Assembly: GCA_014879565.1 (NCBI GenBank)
Contig: JACSRW010000041.1
Span: 1 to 64,000, forward strand
Source of the DNA: Chitinophagaceae bacterium
GTDB lineage: Bacteria; Bacteroidota; Bacteroidia; Chitinophagales; Chitinophagaceae
Direction: 5' to 3'
DNA: 64,000 nt
Below are positions 36,016 to 45,087 of the stretch, one piece after another. Within the stretch, counting starts at the first letter, position 1, and each line of letters starts with the position of its first letter. The notes beneath the pieces were generated by a model. That model saw only the letters and a list, made by a program, of their open reading frames with translations. It was not told where the DNA came from and ran no database searches. The position numbers and the translations under genes are program-made.

Positions 36016-39000
36016 ATGAAAAGAAATTTCCTGCTCCTTATTCTTCTATTTGTACTGGCCTGTTCCCTGTTTGCCCAGGATTATGCCGCATCCAAAGAAA
36101 AAATATACCTGCATACCAATCACCATTTCTTTAAACCGGGTGAAACCTTGTTTTTTAAAGCCTACCTGGTAAAGGGAGAAGACAATACCCCGGGTGATAT
36201 CAGCAGTGTCATGCAGGCTGAGCTGATCAGTCCTTCAGGTACCGTTGTGCAGAAATCCCGTTTCCCTGTAAAAGACGGGTATGCGGAAGGCAGTTTTGAT
36301 TTCCCGGAAGAGGCTCCCGGAGGTCTATATAAAATCAGGGCCCGGACCAGCTGGATGCAGAACGAAAAGGAGGATCAGTTTTTTGTAAAGGAGATCATTC
36401 TGCAGAAAGTTATTGCCCCCAGGATCCTGCTGAAACTGGATATTCCCGGAAAAGGGTTCGGACCGGGTGATGAAGTGACTGCTTCGTTTTCCATGCGCAG
36501 TCTCAGTGATCAGCCCATTGCCGGGCAGGATGCTTCCTTCACTGTTTTTATTGGCGGTAAATCCGTTCAGCAAACTGTTTTCACGACCACCCGGGAAGGG
36601 AAAGCCAGCATCCGCTTTCATTTACCGGCCAGTCTGTCCGTGAATGATGGCCTGTTGAGTGTAACCGTAAAATATGATGGATTTACAGAGTCGGTTTCCC
36701 GCAGCATTCCCATACTGCTCAACCAGGTAGCCATACAATTTATGCCGGAAGGAGGCAGTTTTGTACAGGGTCTTCCCAACCGGGTGGCGTTTAAAGCGCT
36801 GAATGAGTTCGGAAAAGCTGCCGATATCAGCGGAGAGATTGTAAACCAGGCGGGAATTAAAGTCGCGGAATTCCGTTCCTTTCATTTTGGTATGGGTCTG
36901 TTTAGCATCCGGCCGCTGCCGGGAGAAACCTATTCGGCCCGTATTCTCTCTCCCGCCGGAATCAACCGGTTGTATCCCCTTCCTGCAGCCGCCGGAAGCG
37001 GTTTGCTGCTGCAGGCTGACAGAAACGGGGAAAAAATACAAGTACGGTTATACAGTACTGTTAGTATGAAGGTAAAAATCCGGGGTACTGCCAAAAACAC
37101 AGAATACTATTCGGAAACGATCCGTCTCGAAAACGGGGAAAAATCCGTTTATATCAGGGAAAAGGATTTCCCGGCCGGTATTATCCGGTTTACCGTTTTC
37201 AGTGAAACGGATCTGCCCCTGGCCGAAAGGCTTGTCTTTCTGAACCGCGACCGGCAGCTGCAGGTACAACTGGCATTTGATAAGAAACGGTATCAGCCCC
37301 GGGAGAAAGTGACCCTTCGTATCCGCACAACAGATCAAACCGGCTCACCGGTTCCCTCCAACCTCTCTCTTTCTGTGGTGGATGATAAATTGTGGACGAT
37401 GGCTGATGATAAACAGGACCATATCCTTTCATGGCTCCTGCTGGGCAGCGAACTGAAAGGAAAAGTGGAAGAGCCGCCGTTCTATTTTAAACAAGATGAG
37501 CCAAAATCTCTTCCTGCGCTGGATCTGCTCATGCTTACACATGGCTACCGTTATTTTGATTTTACCGAGTATGTGGTGAAGGAAGGCCGGCTGCAATTCC
37601 TGCCGGAACAGGAGCATATAGTAAGCGGGGTGGTGCAAAACCTTTCCGGAGAGCCGGTACAGGCAAAAATGTTTATCCTTCAAAACAAACCAGACGGCCG
37701 GGCGCTGGAATTTATTACCGGGGAAGACGGGCAGTTCTTTTTTTCAGGCCTGGAGCCCAATAGTCAGTATTATCTTTTTGCCCAGTCACTTAATCAAAAA
37801 GGAAAACTGCAGATCCGTATCCTGCAGAACGGAATCGGTTATAACCCGATGAAGACAGGAACATTCAGTTTGCTGGGTTCGCGGCCAATGTCATTTGACG
37901 GAGTGAAAGAAACAATCATTCAGCAACGAAAGCAAACCATGGAGCCGGGACAGCTACCTGGTTTTCGTGACGCTAATGCCCTGCAGGAGGTGGTGGTAAC
38001 AGGTTCTGGTTCCGCCCGGAAAAAAGACATAGTTGGCTCGGTTATGTTTATCCGGCAGGAAGATATTCTTCTGCAGACGAATCTGCAAAATCAACTGGCC
38101 GGTAAAGTGGCCGGTTTGCAGGTCCGTTTCAAGGCCAATAACCCGGATGGCAACCAGATTCGGATCAGGGGACTGGCTTCCATCAATGGGAACAATGAAC
38201 CCCTCTATGTTATTAACGGTGTACCGCTTGACCGGTTTCGTTTGAATACACTCAACCAGCACGATATTGAATCCATTACCATTCTTAAAGACGGAGCCGC
38301 CACTGCGCTCTACGGGCAAAGGGCGGCCTGGGGGGCTATTATAATTGAGACCAAAAAATTCAGGCAGGAAAGAATGGCCCTTAAATTCGGTAACCGGTAC
38401 ACCTATACCACACAGTACTTCACTACAAACGGCACAGCCTATACCCCCGTCAGAAAGTTTTATGCCCCTTCGTATAGTTCCGTTTTCACGGAGGAACGGA
38501 CCGATTTCAGGGAAACGATTTACTGGAACCCGGTAATCCAGACCAATAAGGAGGGTACCGCAGTTGTGGAATTCTATAACTCCGATGCCAGCACCACTTT
38601 CCGGGCTGTTACTGAAGGAATCGGATTTAATGGTATGCCAGGCCGTACAGAACAAACTTATGCCGCCCGGACACTACTGCAGGCAGACTGCAAAATACCA
38701 CCCTATCTTACCACCGGGGATGAGGCCTTGCTGCCACTTGTTATAAAAAACAATGGTGAAAAGCCGGGAATTTTTTCGGTCCTGGTCAGCGCGCCTGAAC
38801 ATTTTAAAACGGGCGCTTATAGCCGCTCTGTCACCATTGCTGCGGACAGTACCCTGCGGGTATCCATTCCGCTGGAAGCAGTTGCTGCATCCGCCGGAAG
38901 CCTGCGGATTGAGATCAGCGGAGAAAATGAAAAAGAAACACTAATTCTTCCGGTTCAGGCTGTTGATAAAGGTTTTCCAGTCCGGCTGGTTATGTCGGGT

Positions 39001-40503
39001 AACCGGAACCAGACCCACCGGTTTCCGGTGAGCCAGATGATTCCCGGCACCATGCAATCGGAACTCCGGCTGATCCGTAACCTTGAGGGGCAATTACTGG
39101 ATGGTATCCAATCCATGTTAAGAGAGCCACATGGTTGTTTTGAACAGACTTCTTCCGCCACCTACCCGAATATTTTCATCCTCAAATACCTGAAAGAAAC
39201 AGGGAAATCAAACCCGGAGACAGAAAAAACCGCAATGGATTACCTGCAACAGGGATACAAACGACTGATCAGTTATGAAACCAGGGAAAACGGTTTTGAA
39301 TGGTTTGGCAATACCCCGGCACATGAAGCCCTCACGGCGTACGGATTAATGGAGTTCACGGATATGAAAGCCTTTCTCCCGGTAGATGAGCGTATGCTGG
39401 AAAGAACCAAAAAATTCCTGCTCAGCAGGCGTGATGGCAAAGGTTCATTTGAAATCAGGAAAAGAGGATATGACCAGTTTGCTTCTGTACCTGAAAATAT
39501 TGCCGGTCTTTATATCGTATATGCCCTGACAGAAGCCGGTGCGGGAAATGAAATTCAATCCGAATACCGTTTTGCCGCGGCAAAAGCCCTTTTATCCGGA
39601 GACGCCTACCAGCTTTCCCTGATGGCCCTTGCAGCTGCCAATATGAAAGACCGTAACACTTACCTGCAGCTTATGGAAGCTGTTCACCGTCTGCCTGAAA
39701 AAACAAAAGCGGTCACCACGGTAGTGAATTCCAGGGAAGCATCTCTTCGGGTGGAAACAAAAGCTTTGCTGGCGATGGCATACCTGCGTGCCGAAAAACC
39801 CGAACTCGGACCGGCAGCTGAATTACTCGGTCAGATACTGACAGAAAAAAGTTATTATGGCTATGGTTCGACTCAGGCAACTGTACTGGCGCTAAAAGCC
39901 ATTACTGAATACAGCCGACTGGCCGGAAAGGTCGCTGAAAACACCGTAGTACAATTCACGCTGAATGAGGAAACCGTCGGCAACTATGCCGGGACCAACA
40001 GCCTCTTGCAAACCGGACAGAATACATTTACCGTGCAGTATGGAGACAGTACCAAAACCCTTCCTTATAATCTCAGTATAAATTACAGCACCTATACGCC
40101 TCCGACCCATGATAAAGCGGAACTGGAACTGCAAACGCGCTTAACCGGCAGTCAGATCCGTACGGGAGAGATTGTCCGGATGGACATTACAGTTCACAAC
40201 AAAGCAAACCGGTTACAGCCGATGGCGGTTGCCAAGATCGGCATACCGGCTGGTTTGTCATGGCAGCCCTGGCAACTGAAAGAACTGGTGGAAAAAAACA
40301 AAGTAGCCTATTATGAAATTTTTGATAATTACCTCGTGTTTTACTGGATGGGTTTTGCTCCCGGCGAAACCAAAACCATCGGCCTCGACCTGAAAGCTGA
40401 AATTCCGGGCCGTTACAAAGCCAAAGCCGGAACCGTTTACCTGTATTATATGCCGGAATTTAAATTTTGGGCCGAGGGATTGGAGGCGGTGGTTGATTTG
40501 TAG
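36016..40503 (+). CDS. Alpha-2-macroglobulin-like protein with embedded SusC plug module
   Basis: This 1495-residue secreted protein has a signal peptide (LLILLFVLACSLFAQ). Order: macroglobulin domains (about 25-520, starting KIYLHTNHHFFKPGETLFFKAY), a carboxypeptidase-regulatory-like domain (about 530-600), and a SusC/RagA-type TonB plug (about 655-782, with ALQEVVVTGSG, QIRIRGLASINGNNEPLYVINGVPL and GAATALYGQRAAWGAIII). The A2M domain and thioester-type motif GCFEQ (Cys about 1041) come next, then the terpenoid-cyclase-like thioester domain and a C-terminal receptor-like domain. Bacterial A2Ms trap proteases; here the plug suggests docking in the neighbouring barrel. Translationally adjacent to the barrel gene. 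Domain calls are confident; the joint function is inferred. Confidence 0.88.
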   Translation: MKRNFLLLILLFVLACSLFAQDYAASKEKIYLHTNHHFFKPGETLFFKAYLVKGEDNTPGDISSVMQAELISPSGTVVQKSRFPVKDGYAEGSFDFPEEAPGGLYKIRARTSWMQNEKEDQFFVKEIILQKVIAPRILLKLDIPGKGFGPGDEVTASFSMRSLSDQPIAGQDASFTVFIGGKSVQQTVFTTTREGKASIRFHLPASLSVNDGLLSVTVKYDGFTESVSRSIPILLNQVAIQFMPEGGSFVQGLPNRVAFKALNEFGKAADISGEIVNQAGIKVAEFRSFHFGMGLFSIRPLPGETYSARILSPAGINRLYPLPAAAGSGLLLQADRNGEKIQVRLYSTVSMKVKIRGTAKNTEYYSETIRLENGEKSVYIREKDFPAGIIRFTVFSETDLPLAERLVFLNRDRQLQVQLAFDKKRYQPREKVTLRIRTTDQTGSPVPSNLSLSVVDDKLWTMADDKQDHILSWLLLGSELKGKVEEPPFYFKQDEPKSLPALDLLMLTHGYRYFDFTEYVVKEGRLQFLPEQEHIVSGVVQNLSGEPVQAKMFILQNKPDGRALEFITGEDGQFFFSGLEPNSQYYLFAQSLNQKGKLQIRILQNGIGYNPMKTGTFSLLGSRPMSFDGVKETIIQQRKQTMEPGQLPGFRDANALQEVVVTGSGSARKKDIVGSVMFIRQEDILLQTNLQNQLAGKVAGLQVRFKANNPDGNQIRIRGLASINGNNEPLYVINGVPLDRFRLNTLNQHDIESITILKDGAATALYGQRAAWGAIIIETKKFRQERMALKFGNRYTYTTQYFTTNGTAYTPVRKFYAPSYSSVFTEERTDFRETIYWNPVIQTNKEGTAVVEFYNSDASTTFRAVTEGIGFNGMPGRTEQTYAARTLLQADCKIPPYLTTGDEALLPLVIKNNGEKPGIFSVLVSAPEHFKTGAYSRSVTIAADSTLRVSIPLEAVAASAGSLRIEISGENEKETLILPVQAVDKGFPVRLVMSGNRNQTHRFPVSQMIPGTMQSELRLIRNLEGQLLDGIQSMLREPHGCFEQTSSATYPNIFILKYLKETGKSNPETEKTAMDYLQQGYKRLISYETRENGFEWFGNTPAHEALTAYGLMEFTDMKAFLPVDERMLERTKKFLLSRRDGKGSFEIRKRGYDQFASVPENIAGLYIVYALTEAGAGNEIQSEYRFAAAKALLSGDAYQLSLMALAAANMKDRNTYLQLMEAVHRLPEKTKAVTTVVNSREASLRVETKALLAMAYLRAEKPELGPAAELLGQILTEKSYYGYGSTQATVLALKAITEYSRLAGKVAENTVVQFTLNEETVGNYAGTNSLLQTGQNTFTVQYGDSTKTLPYNLSINYSTYTPPTHDKAELELQTRLTGSQIRTGEIVRMDITVHNKANRLQPMAVAKIGIPAGLSWQPWQLKELVEKNKVAYYEIFDNYLVFYWMGFAPGETKTIGLDLKAEIPGRYKAKAGTVYLYYMPEFKFWAEGLEAVVDL

Positions 40504-40514
40504 ATAATGGGGAG

Positions 40515-40554
40515 TGGAAAGTGGGAAGACTGTACATACCCACTTTCCATTTTC
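40515..40554 (+). terminator. Hairpin after the A2M-plug gene
   Basis: TGGAAAGTGGG and CCCACTTTCCA form a perfect 11-bp stem with a 13-base loop, followed by TTTTCC. It begins 12 bases after the stop codon. It may be a terminator or part of the repeat array that follows. Confidence 0.5.
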
Positions 40555-40626
40555 CACTTTCCATTTTCCACTCTCCATTTTCCACTCTCCATTTTCCACT
40601 CTCCATTTTCCACTCTCCACTCTCCA
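40541..40626 (+). repeat. 14-bp tandem repeat (ATTTTCCACTCTCC)n
   Basis: About four clean copies with degenerate flanks fill the gap between the A2M-like gene and the next promoter. Confidence 0.85.
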
Positions 40627-40638
40627 ACCCGCATTGCC

Positions 40639-40646
40639 TACCTTTG
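40639..40646 (+). promoter_or_regulatory. -7 box with 4-bp spacing to ATG
   Basis: TACCTTTG-CCCC-ATG. Confidence 0.62.
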
Positions 40647-40650
40647 CCCC

Positions 40651-41493
40651 ATGCCCCTTCATCTCTGTTCCCTTAACTCTGGCAGCAACGCGAACTGTTA
40701 TTATATCGGCACCCCGGAAGAGGCGGTGCTAGTGGATACGGGGCTGAGTCTGCGGGAAACGGAAAGAAGAATGAAACAGCGGGGACTGGAGATGGAAAAA
40801 ATAAAAGCCATTTTCATTTCCCATGAACATTCGGACCATATTACCGGTATGTCCGGGATCTCCCGCAAATACCGGATACCGGTTTATATCACCCCTGCTA
40901 CCTTTGCCGGCTCCCGGATGCCGCTGGATGAGGAGCTGAAAAAAAATTTCCGGCACGGAAAAGCGGTCACCATCGGTGAACTCCGGGTGATGCCTTTTAA
41001 AAAATCGCATGACGCGGCCGATCCGCACAGCTTTCTGATCAGCGCAGGGGGCATAACGGTGGGAGTGATAACCGATATCGGTTATGCCTGTAAACGGGTT
41101 TTAAAATACTTCAGTCAATGTCATGCTGTTTTCCTGGAATCCAATTATTGTGAAGAGATGCTGCTGAACGGCTCCTACCCGTGGCCGCTGAAAAAAAGAA
41201 TACATGGTGATGAAGGACATTTATCCAACCGGCAGGCCCTGGAACTGTTTCAGCATTACCGCTCTCCCGAACTGGAATTACTGATCCTCTCCCATCTTTC
41301 TAAAAACAATAATACACCCGAAACCGTGGCTAATCTTTTTGCCCCGCATGCCGCCGGTGTAAACATAGTCATCGCCTCCCGCTACGAAGCCGGGGAAATT
41401 TTCACCTTAGAAAATAAAGAAGTAACAAAAGAAATAATGAAGACGAAGAAGAAGGGGTTGAAGAATGAGAACCAATTGACCCTATTCCAGTAA
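40651..41493 (+). CDS. Metallo-beta-lactamase-fold hydrolase (YycJ/WalJ-like)
   Basis: The ATG at 40651 (280 residues) is used; the track start runs through the repeat array. The metal motif ISHEHSDHITG (HxHxDH) and later SHDAADPHSF, DIGYACKRV and LESNYCEEML are present. The family is cytoplasmic; YycJ-type members are thought to be nucleases or phosphodiesterases. The C terminus is Lys-rich (KTKKKGLKNENQ). The start is supported by the -7 box four bases before it. Confidence 0.88.
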   Translation: MPLHLCSLNSGSNANCYYIGTPEEAVLVDTGLSLRETERRMKQRGLEMEKIKAIFISHEHSDHITGMSGISRKYRIPVYITPATFAGSRMPLDEELKKNFRHGKAVTIGELRVMPFKKSHDAADPHSFLISAGGITVGVITDIGYACKRVLKYFSQCHAVFLESNYCEEMLLNGSYPWPLKKRIHGDEGHLSNRQALELFQHYRSPELELLILSHLSKNNNTPETVANLFAPHAAGVNIVIASRYEAGEIFTLENKEVTKEIMKTKKKGLKNENQLTLFQ

Positions 41494-41835
41494 TAGGGTT
41501 AAAGAAGAAAGTACGGGATACGCAGTATGAAAACCTACCGTAAAACGGGGATCTGCCGTTTATTTTAGATTCAACCTGCTAAGAAGAGGCTGTTGACCGG
41601 CATCTGGCAACTGACAAGTAATATAAACACAAGTTTCCTCCTTCGTCGTGCTTATTACCATTGTCCCTGTGAGAAGTTTCCTCCTTCGTCGGAATAACAG
41701 GGCCCCTGAAGTGAAGAAGGGGAAAACAAGATTTCTCGCTGCGCTCGAAATAGCAGCACCCGTTTTTTGCTATTGTAAAATTTTCTCAGAAGGGGCTGTT
41801 GACTCCCGACTACAAACTACTAACTACCGACTAAC
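41494..41835. repeat. Gene-free interval with dispersed short repeats
   Basis: No ORF with coding character. It holds two copies of AAGTTTCCTCCTTCGTCG (near 41630 and 41675), a TTTCTCGCTGCGCTCGAAA element (near 41733), and two copies of a GGCTGTTGAC core (near 41588 and 41796). These look like extragenic repetitive elements rather than genes. Confidence 0.55.
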
Positions 41836-42480
41836 TTAAGGAGCCAGTCTCTCCCGCTTCCACCCTTCTCCATCCGGCGTATATAAGATCCGGTCGTGCA
41901 TGCGGCTTGGCCGGCCCTGCCAGAATTCAATCCGTTCGGGGATCACGCGGTAACCGCCCCAGTGAGGAGGTTTGGGAATTTTCCCGTGTTTGAACCTTTC
42001 GGCGTAATAGTCAAAAGTTTCTTTGAGCCAGGCTTTTCCGGCCACCACCATACTCTGGGGAGAAGCCCAGGCTCCGAGTTTGCTGCCATCGGGGCGGCTG
42101 TCAAAATATTCTATGCTTTCCCTGGTGGAAATTTTTTCAGCGCGGCCATTGATCCGTACCTGTCTTTCCAGTTCCTTCCAGAAAAAGAGGAGACAGCAGT
42201 TGGCGTTAAATTCCAGTTGTTTACTCTTGGCGCTGTTGTAATTGGTAAAAAAGACAAATCCCCGCTCATCAAATGCTTTCAGCAATACGGTCCGGGCTTC
42301 CGGCATACCGTCGTGTCCTGTGCTGGCAAGTGTCATGGCGTTATACTCAAGGATATCCGAGCGCTCCGCCTCTTCCCACCATTTTTCAAATTGTTTTAAC
42401 GGGGAGGGATCCACCTCATCCTCATTGAGGGCCAGCAGGCTGTAATCCTTGCGGATCCGGGCAATTTCTTCGGGTTTCAT
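41836..42480 (-). CDS. pdxH: Pyridoxamine 5'-phosphate oxidase
   Basis: This enzyme oxidises pyridoxine or pyridoxamine 5'-phosphate to pyridoxal 5'-phosphate with FMN and O2. The ATG at 42480 gives 214 residues, the normal length. FMN/substrate motifs are present: ARTVLLKAFDERGFVFFTNY, SAKSKQLEFN, and the C-terminal GYRVIPERIEFWQGRPSRMHDR ending in RLAP. A -7 box lies four bases upstream, so the track start (42549) is not used. Its O2 dependence suggests the organism meets oxygen. Confidence 0.95.
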   Translation of the reverse strand: MKPEEIARIRKDYSLLALNEDEVDPSPLKQFEKWWEEAERSDILEYNAMTLASTGHDGMPEARTVLLKAFDERGFVFFTNYNSAKSKQLEFNANCCLLFFWKELERQVRINGRAEKISTRESIEYFDSRPDGSKLGAWASPQSMVVAGKAWLKETFDYYAERFKHGKIPKPPHWGGYRVIPERIEFWQGRPSRMHDRILYTPDGEGWKRERLAP

Positions 42481-42484
42481 CAGG

Positions 42485-42492
42485 CAAAGGTA
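42485..42492 (-). promoter_or_regulatory. -7 box with 4-bp spacing to ATG (pdxH)
   Basis: On the minus strand this reads TACCTTTG-CCTG-ATG. Confidence 0.62.
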
Positions 42493-42532
42493 AACTTGTT
42501 TGGGGAGGTTAAAAACTACCTGAATACCCAAT

Positions 42533-42558
42533 AAAAAAACCGGAGCCATCCCCGGTTT
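42533..42558 (-). terminator. Terminator of the kor operon
   Basis: On the minus strand AAACCGG / CCGGTTT forms a stem followed by TTTTTTTAT. Confidence 0.8.
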
Positions 42559-42582
42559 GGTATATAAGCAGCAGGCAGTAAT

Positions 42583-43164
42583 CTATACGGGTTGTGTTTT
42601 CATTTCCCTTGCCAGGGCTTCACCGAGTTCAAGCGCCTGCCGGTTTATGGGCAGCAGGTGATGATATTTTTCCGGCAGCACTTTGGCGAGGGCTTCCAGG
42701 ATAGAATCATTCTGTACCACGGGTTTTAACTGCAGGTATGCCCCCAGCATGATCATATTCATGGTTTTGGCATTCTTCATTTTCAGGGCTTCGGTGGTGG
42801 CGGGAATACCAATGATATCAATATCTTCCCGGGTGCTGGGTTTGAAAATATTCCCGGATTCATAGAGCAGCAGCCCACCCGGTTTCAGCCGCGGGGCAAA
42901 CTTATCCATGGAAGGCTGATTAAGCACAATTGCCGAATCAAACTGGGAAAGAATCGGGGAACTGATCTTATTTTCAGATAAAATAACGATACAGTTGGCC
43001 GTACCCCCGCGCATTTCCGGTCCGTATGAAGGCATCCAGGAGATTTCTTTATTCTCCACCATACCTGCATAAGCGAGGGTCATTCCCAGGGAGAGTACCC
43101 CCTGACCACCAAATCCCGCCACAATCAGTTCTTCCAGTTGCCGGCAATCATTCAGGCTGTTCAT
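42583..43164 (-). CDS. korC: 2-oxoacid:ferredoxin oxidoreductase gamma subunit
   Basis: This 193-residue subunit is of the POR/KOR gamma type with IVAGFGGQGVLSLGMTLAYAG, SWMPSYGPEMRGGTANC and DSAIVLNQPSMDKF. With KorA, KorB and KorD it oxidises a 2-oxoacid (2-oxoglutarate, or a branched-chain 2-oxoacid if the enzyme is VOR-like) to acyl-CoA and CO2, reducing ferredoxin. Last gene of a minus-strand operon (D-A-B-C), followed by a good terminator. Confidence 0.92.
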   Translation of the reverse strand: MNSLNDCRQLEELIVAGFGGQGVLSLGMTLAYAGMVENKEISWMPSYGPEMRGGTANCIVILSENKISSPILSQFDSAIVLNQPSMDKFAPRLKPGGLLLYESGNIFKPSTREDIDIIGIPATTEALKMKNAKTMNMIMLGAYLQLKPVVQNDSILEALAKVLPEKYHHLLPINRQALELGEALAREMKTQPV

Positions 43165-43186
43165 GCTTTTGTATTTTTCAGTTCCG

Positions 43187-44020
43187 TTAAAATATTTTCA
43201 GGTCTTCCGCAGCGGGGATTTTAATATCTCCCAGCGGGAAGGTCTTCACCATTTCCTCATCAATAAATTTCGCGGCTTCCACCGGTGTCATTTTCCAGTT
43301 GGAGGGACAATTGCCGATGATCTCCACAATACAGGTACCCTTATGCAGTTGCTGGTATTTAAACGCATTCAGCAGGGCTTTTTTTGTCCGGCGTACGGCA
43401 TTGGGATTATTTACTGCCTGGCGGGTTACAAAGAAAGCACCGGGGAGATTGGCCATCAGTTCGGAAACTTTGATAGGAGCTCCGTAAAAACTCACATCGC
43501 GGCCATCGGGACTGGTGGTGGTATGCATACCGGGTAAGGTGGTGGGGGCCATCTGTCCGCTGGTCATGCCATACACCGCGTTGTTCATAAACACGATCAG
43601 GATATTTTCCCCGCGGTTGATCGCGTGCAGGGTTTCGGCGATTCCAATCGCGGCCAGGTCACCATCGCCCTGGTAGGTGAACACATATTTTTCCGGCATC
43701 AGTCGTTTGATCCCCGTGGCCACGGCACAGGCCCGGCCATGCGCGGCTTCCGACATATCAATATCCATGTAATCGTAGGCGAATACGGAACAACCCACCG
43801 GGGCCACGCCGACGGTTTTATCCTGTATATCCAGCTCTTCCACGACTTCCATAATCAGTTTATGCACGAGGCTGTGGGCGCAGCCGGGGCAATAGTGCAT
43901 GGCAGTATCCACCATGGTGGCGGGCTTATGATATACCACTTCGTATTCGTCTTCCTGTTTGCCGCAAACCAGGGCGGGTTCAACATTGGTTACCGGTAAT
44001 TCGTGCAGATCAGTTGACAT
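43187..44020 (-). CDS. korB: 2-oxoacid:ferredoxin oxidoreductase beta subunit (TPP)
   Basis: The 277-residue thiamine-diphosphate subunit has the YCPGCAHSL motif, VAPVGCSVFAYDY, the TPP-binding GDGDLAAIG ... NNAVYGMTSGQ and a LPGMHTTTSPDGRD segment. It carries the proximal Fe-S ligands expected of KOR-type beta subunits. It overlaps korA by 11 bp, so the two are translationally coupled. Its position next to a ferredoxin-linked Ech hydrogenase makes it a likely source of reduced ferredoxin. Confidence 0.93.
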   Translation of the reverse strand: MSTDLHELPVTNVEPALVCGKQEDEYEVVYHKPATMVDTAMHYCPGCAHSLVHKLIMEVVEELDIQDKTVGVAPVGCSVFAYDYMDIDMSEAAHGRACAVATGIKRLMPEKYVFTYQGDGDLAAIGIAETLHAINRGENILIVFMNNAVYGMTSGQMAPTTLPGMHTTTSPDGRDVSFYGAPIKVSELMANLPGAFFVTRQAVNNPNAVRRTKKALLNAFKYQQLHKGTCIVEIIGNCPSNWKMTPVEAAKFIDEEMVKTFPLGDIKIPAAEDLKIF

Positions 44021-45080
44021 GGTGATACTGTATTAAAGTTTCAAGGTGATGAACGATTTCTTCGGGAGTGGGCATCATGCCTCCCATACGGCCGTAAAAT
44101 TCCACGGGCCTTTTGCCATTTACTGCCAGCCGCACATCTTCCACCATCTGCCCGCTGTTGAGTTCCACACTCAGCAGCATCTTAACCTGTGAGGCCAGTT
44201 CATTCAGCCGCTGGTAGGGATAAGGATAAAGTGTAATAGGACGCAGCAGGCCGGCTTTTATTCCTTTCTGCCGGGCAATATCCATCGCTTTCTGGCAGAT
44301 ACGGGCACTGAGTCCGTAAGCTACAAACAGGTAATCCGCATCCGACGTATTGATTTCCTCAAAGCGCACTTCATTCTCCCGGATCTTCCTGAATTTCTCT
44401 TCCAGGTGTTTGTTATGCTCTTCCATTTTTTCCGGCTGGATATGGAGCGAGGTAATATAATTCCGGCCGCGTGTTTTGGGTTTTCCCGTTGTGGCCCAGG
44501 AAGATTTATCTGTCTGTGGCCGGGTATAGGGTTTAAACTTCACTTTTTCCATCATCTGCCCGATAGCGCCGTCTGACAGAATCAATACCGGATTGCGGTA
44601 CTGGTCGGCGAGGTCAAAACCGAGAAACACAAAGTCAGCCATCTCCTGTACCGAAGCCGGCGCCAGTACAATCATGCGGTAATCACCGTGGCCTCCGCCC
44701 TTGGTGGACTGGAAATAATCTCCCTGGCCGGGCTGAATGGTACCGAGACCCGGACCCGCGCGGTTAACATTCACCAGCAGACAGGGCAATTCCGCGCCGG
44801 CGATATAAGAGATCCCTTCCTGCATCAGGCTGATCCCCGGTGAGGAGGAACTGGTCATGGCCCGGAAACCGGCACCGGCTGCACCATACACCATATTGAT
44901 AGAGGCGACTTCACTTTCAGCCTGCATCACAATCCGGTTATGTTTGGGCATTTCGCGCGCCAGGTATTCCAGTACTTCCGACTGCGGTGTGATGGGGTAC
45001 CCGAAGTATGCATCGCAACCAGCGAGTATCGCGGCTTCAGCAAGCGCTTCATTCCCCTTCATGAGTTTGTATTCTGTCAT
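44010..45080 (-). CDS. korA: 2-oxoacid:ferredoxin oxidoreductase alpha subunit
   Basis: The 356-residue subunit begins TEYKLMKGNEALAEAAILAGCD and contains YPITPQSEVLEYLA, ESEVASINMVYGAAGAGFRAMTSSSSPGISLM and NRAGPGLGTIQPGQGDY. These match both KorA and VorB (2-ketoisovalerate) annotations, so substrate preference stays open between 2-oxoglutarate and branched-chain 2-oxoacids. It lies 7 bp after korD and overlaps korB. Confidence 0.92.
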   Translation of the reverse strand: MTEYKLMKGNEALAEAAILAGCDAYFGYPITPQSEVLEYLAREMPKHNRIVMQAESEVASINMVYGAAGAGFRAMTSSSSPGISLMQEGISYIAGAELPCLLVNVNRAGPGLGTIQPGQGDYFQSTKGGGHGDYRMIVLAPASVQEMADFVFLGFDLADQYRNPVLILSDGAIGQMMEKVKFKPYTRPQTDKSSWATTGKPKTRGRNYITSLHIQPEKMEEHNKHLEEKFRKIRENEVRFEEINTSDADYLFVAYGLSARICQKAMDIARQKGIKAGLLRPITLYPYPYQRLNELASQVKMLLSVELNSGQMVEDVRLAVNGKRPVEFYGRMGGMMPTPEEIVHHLETLIQYHHVN

Positions 45081-45087
45081 AGCTGTT

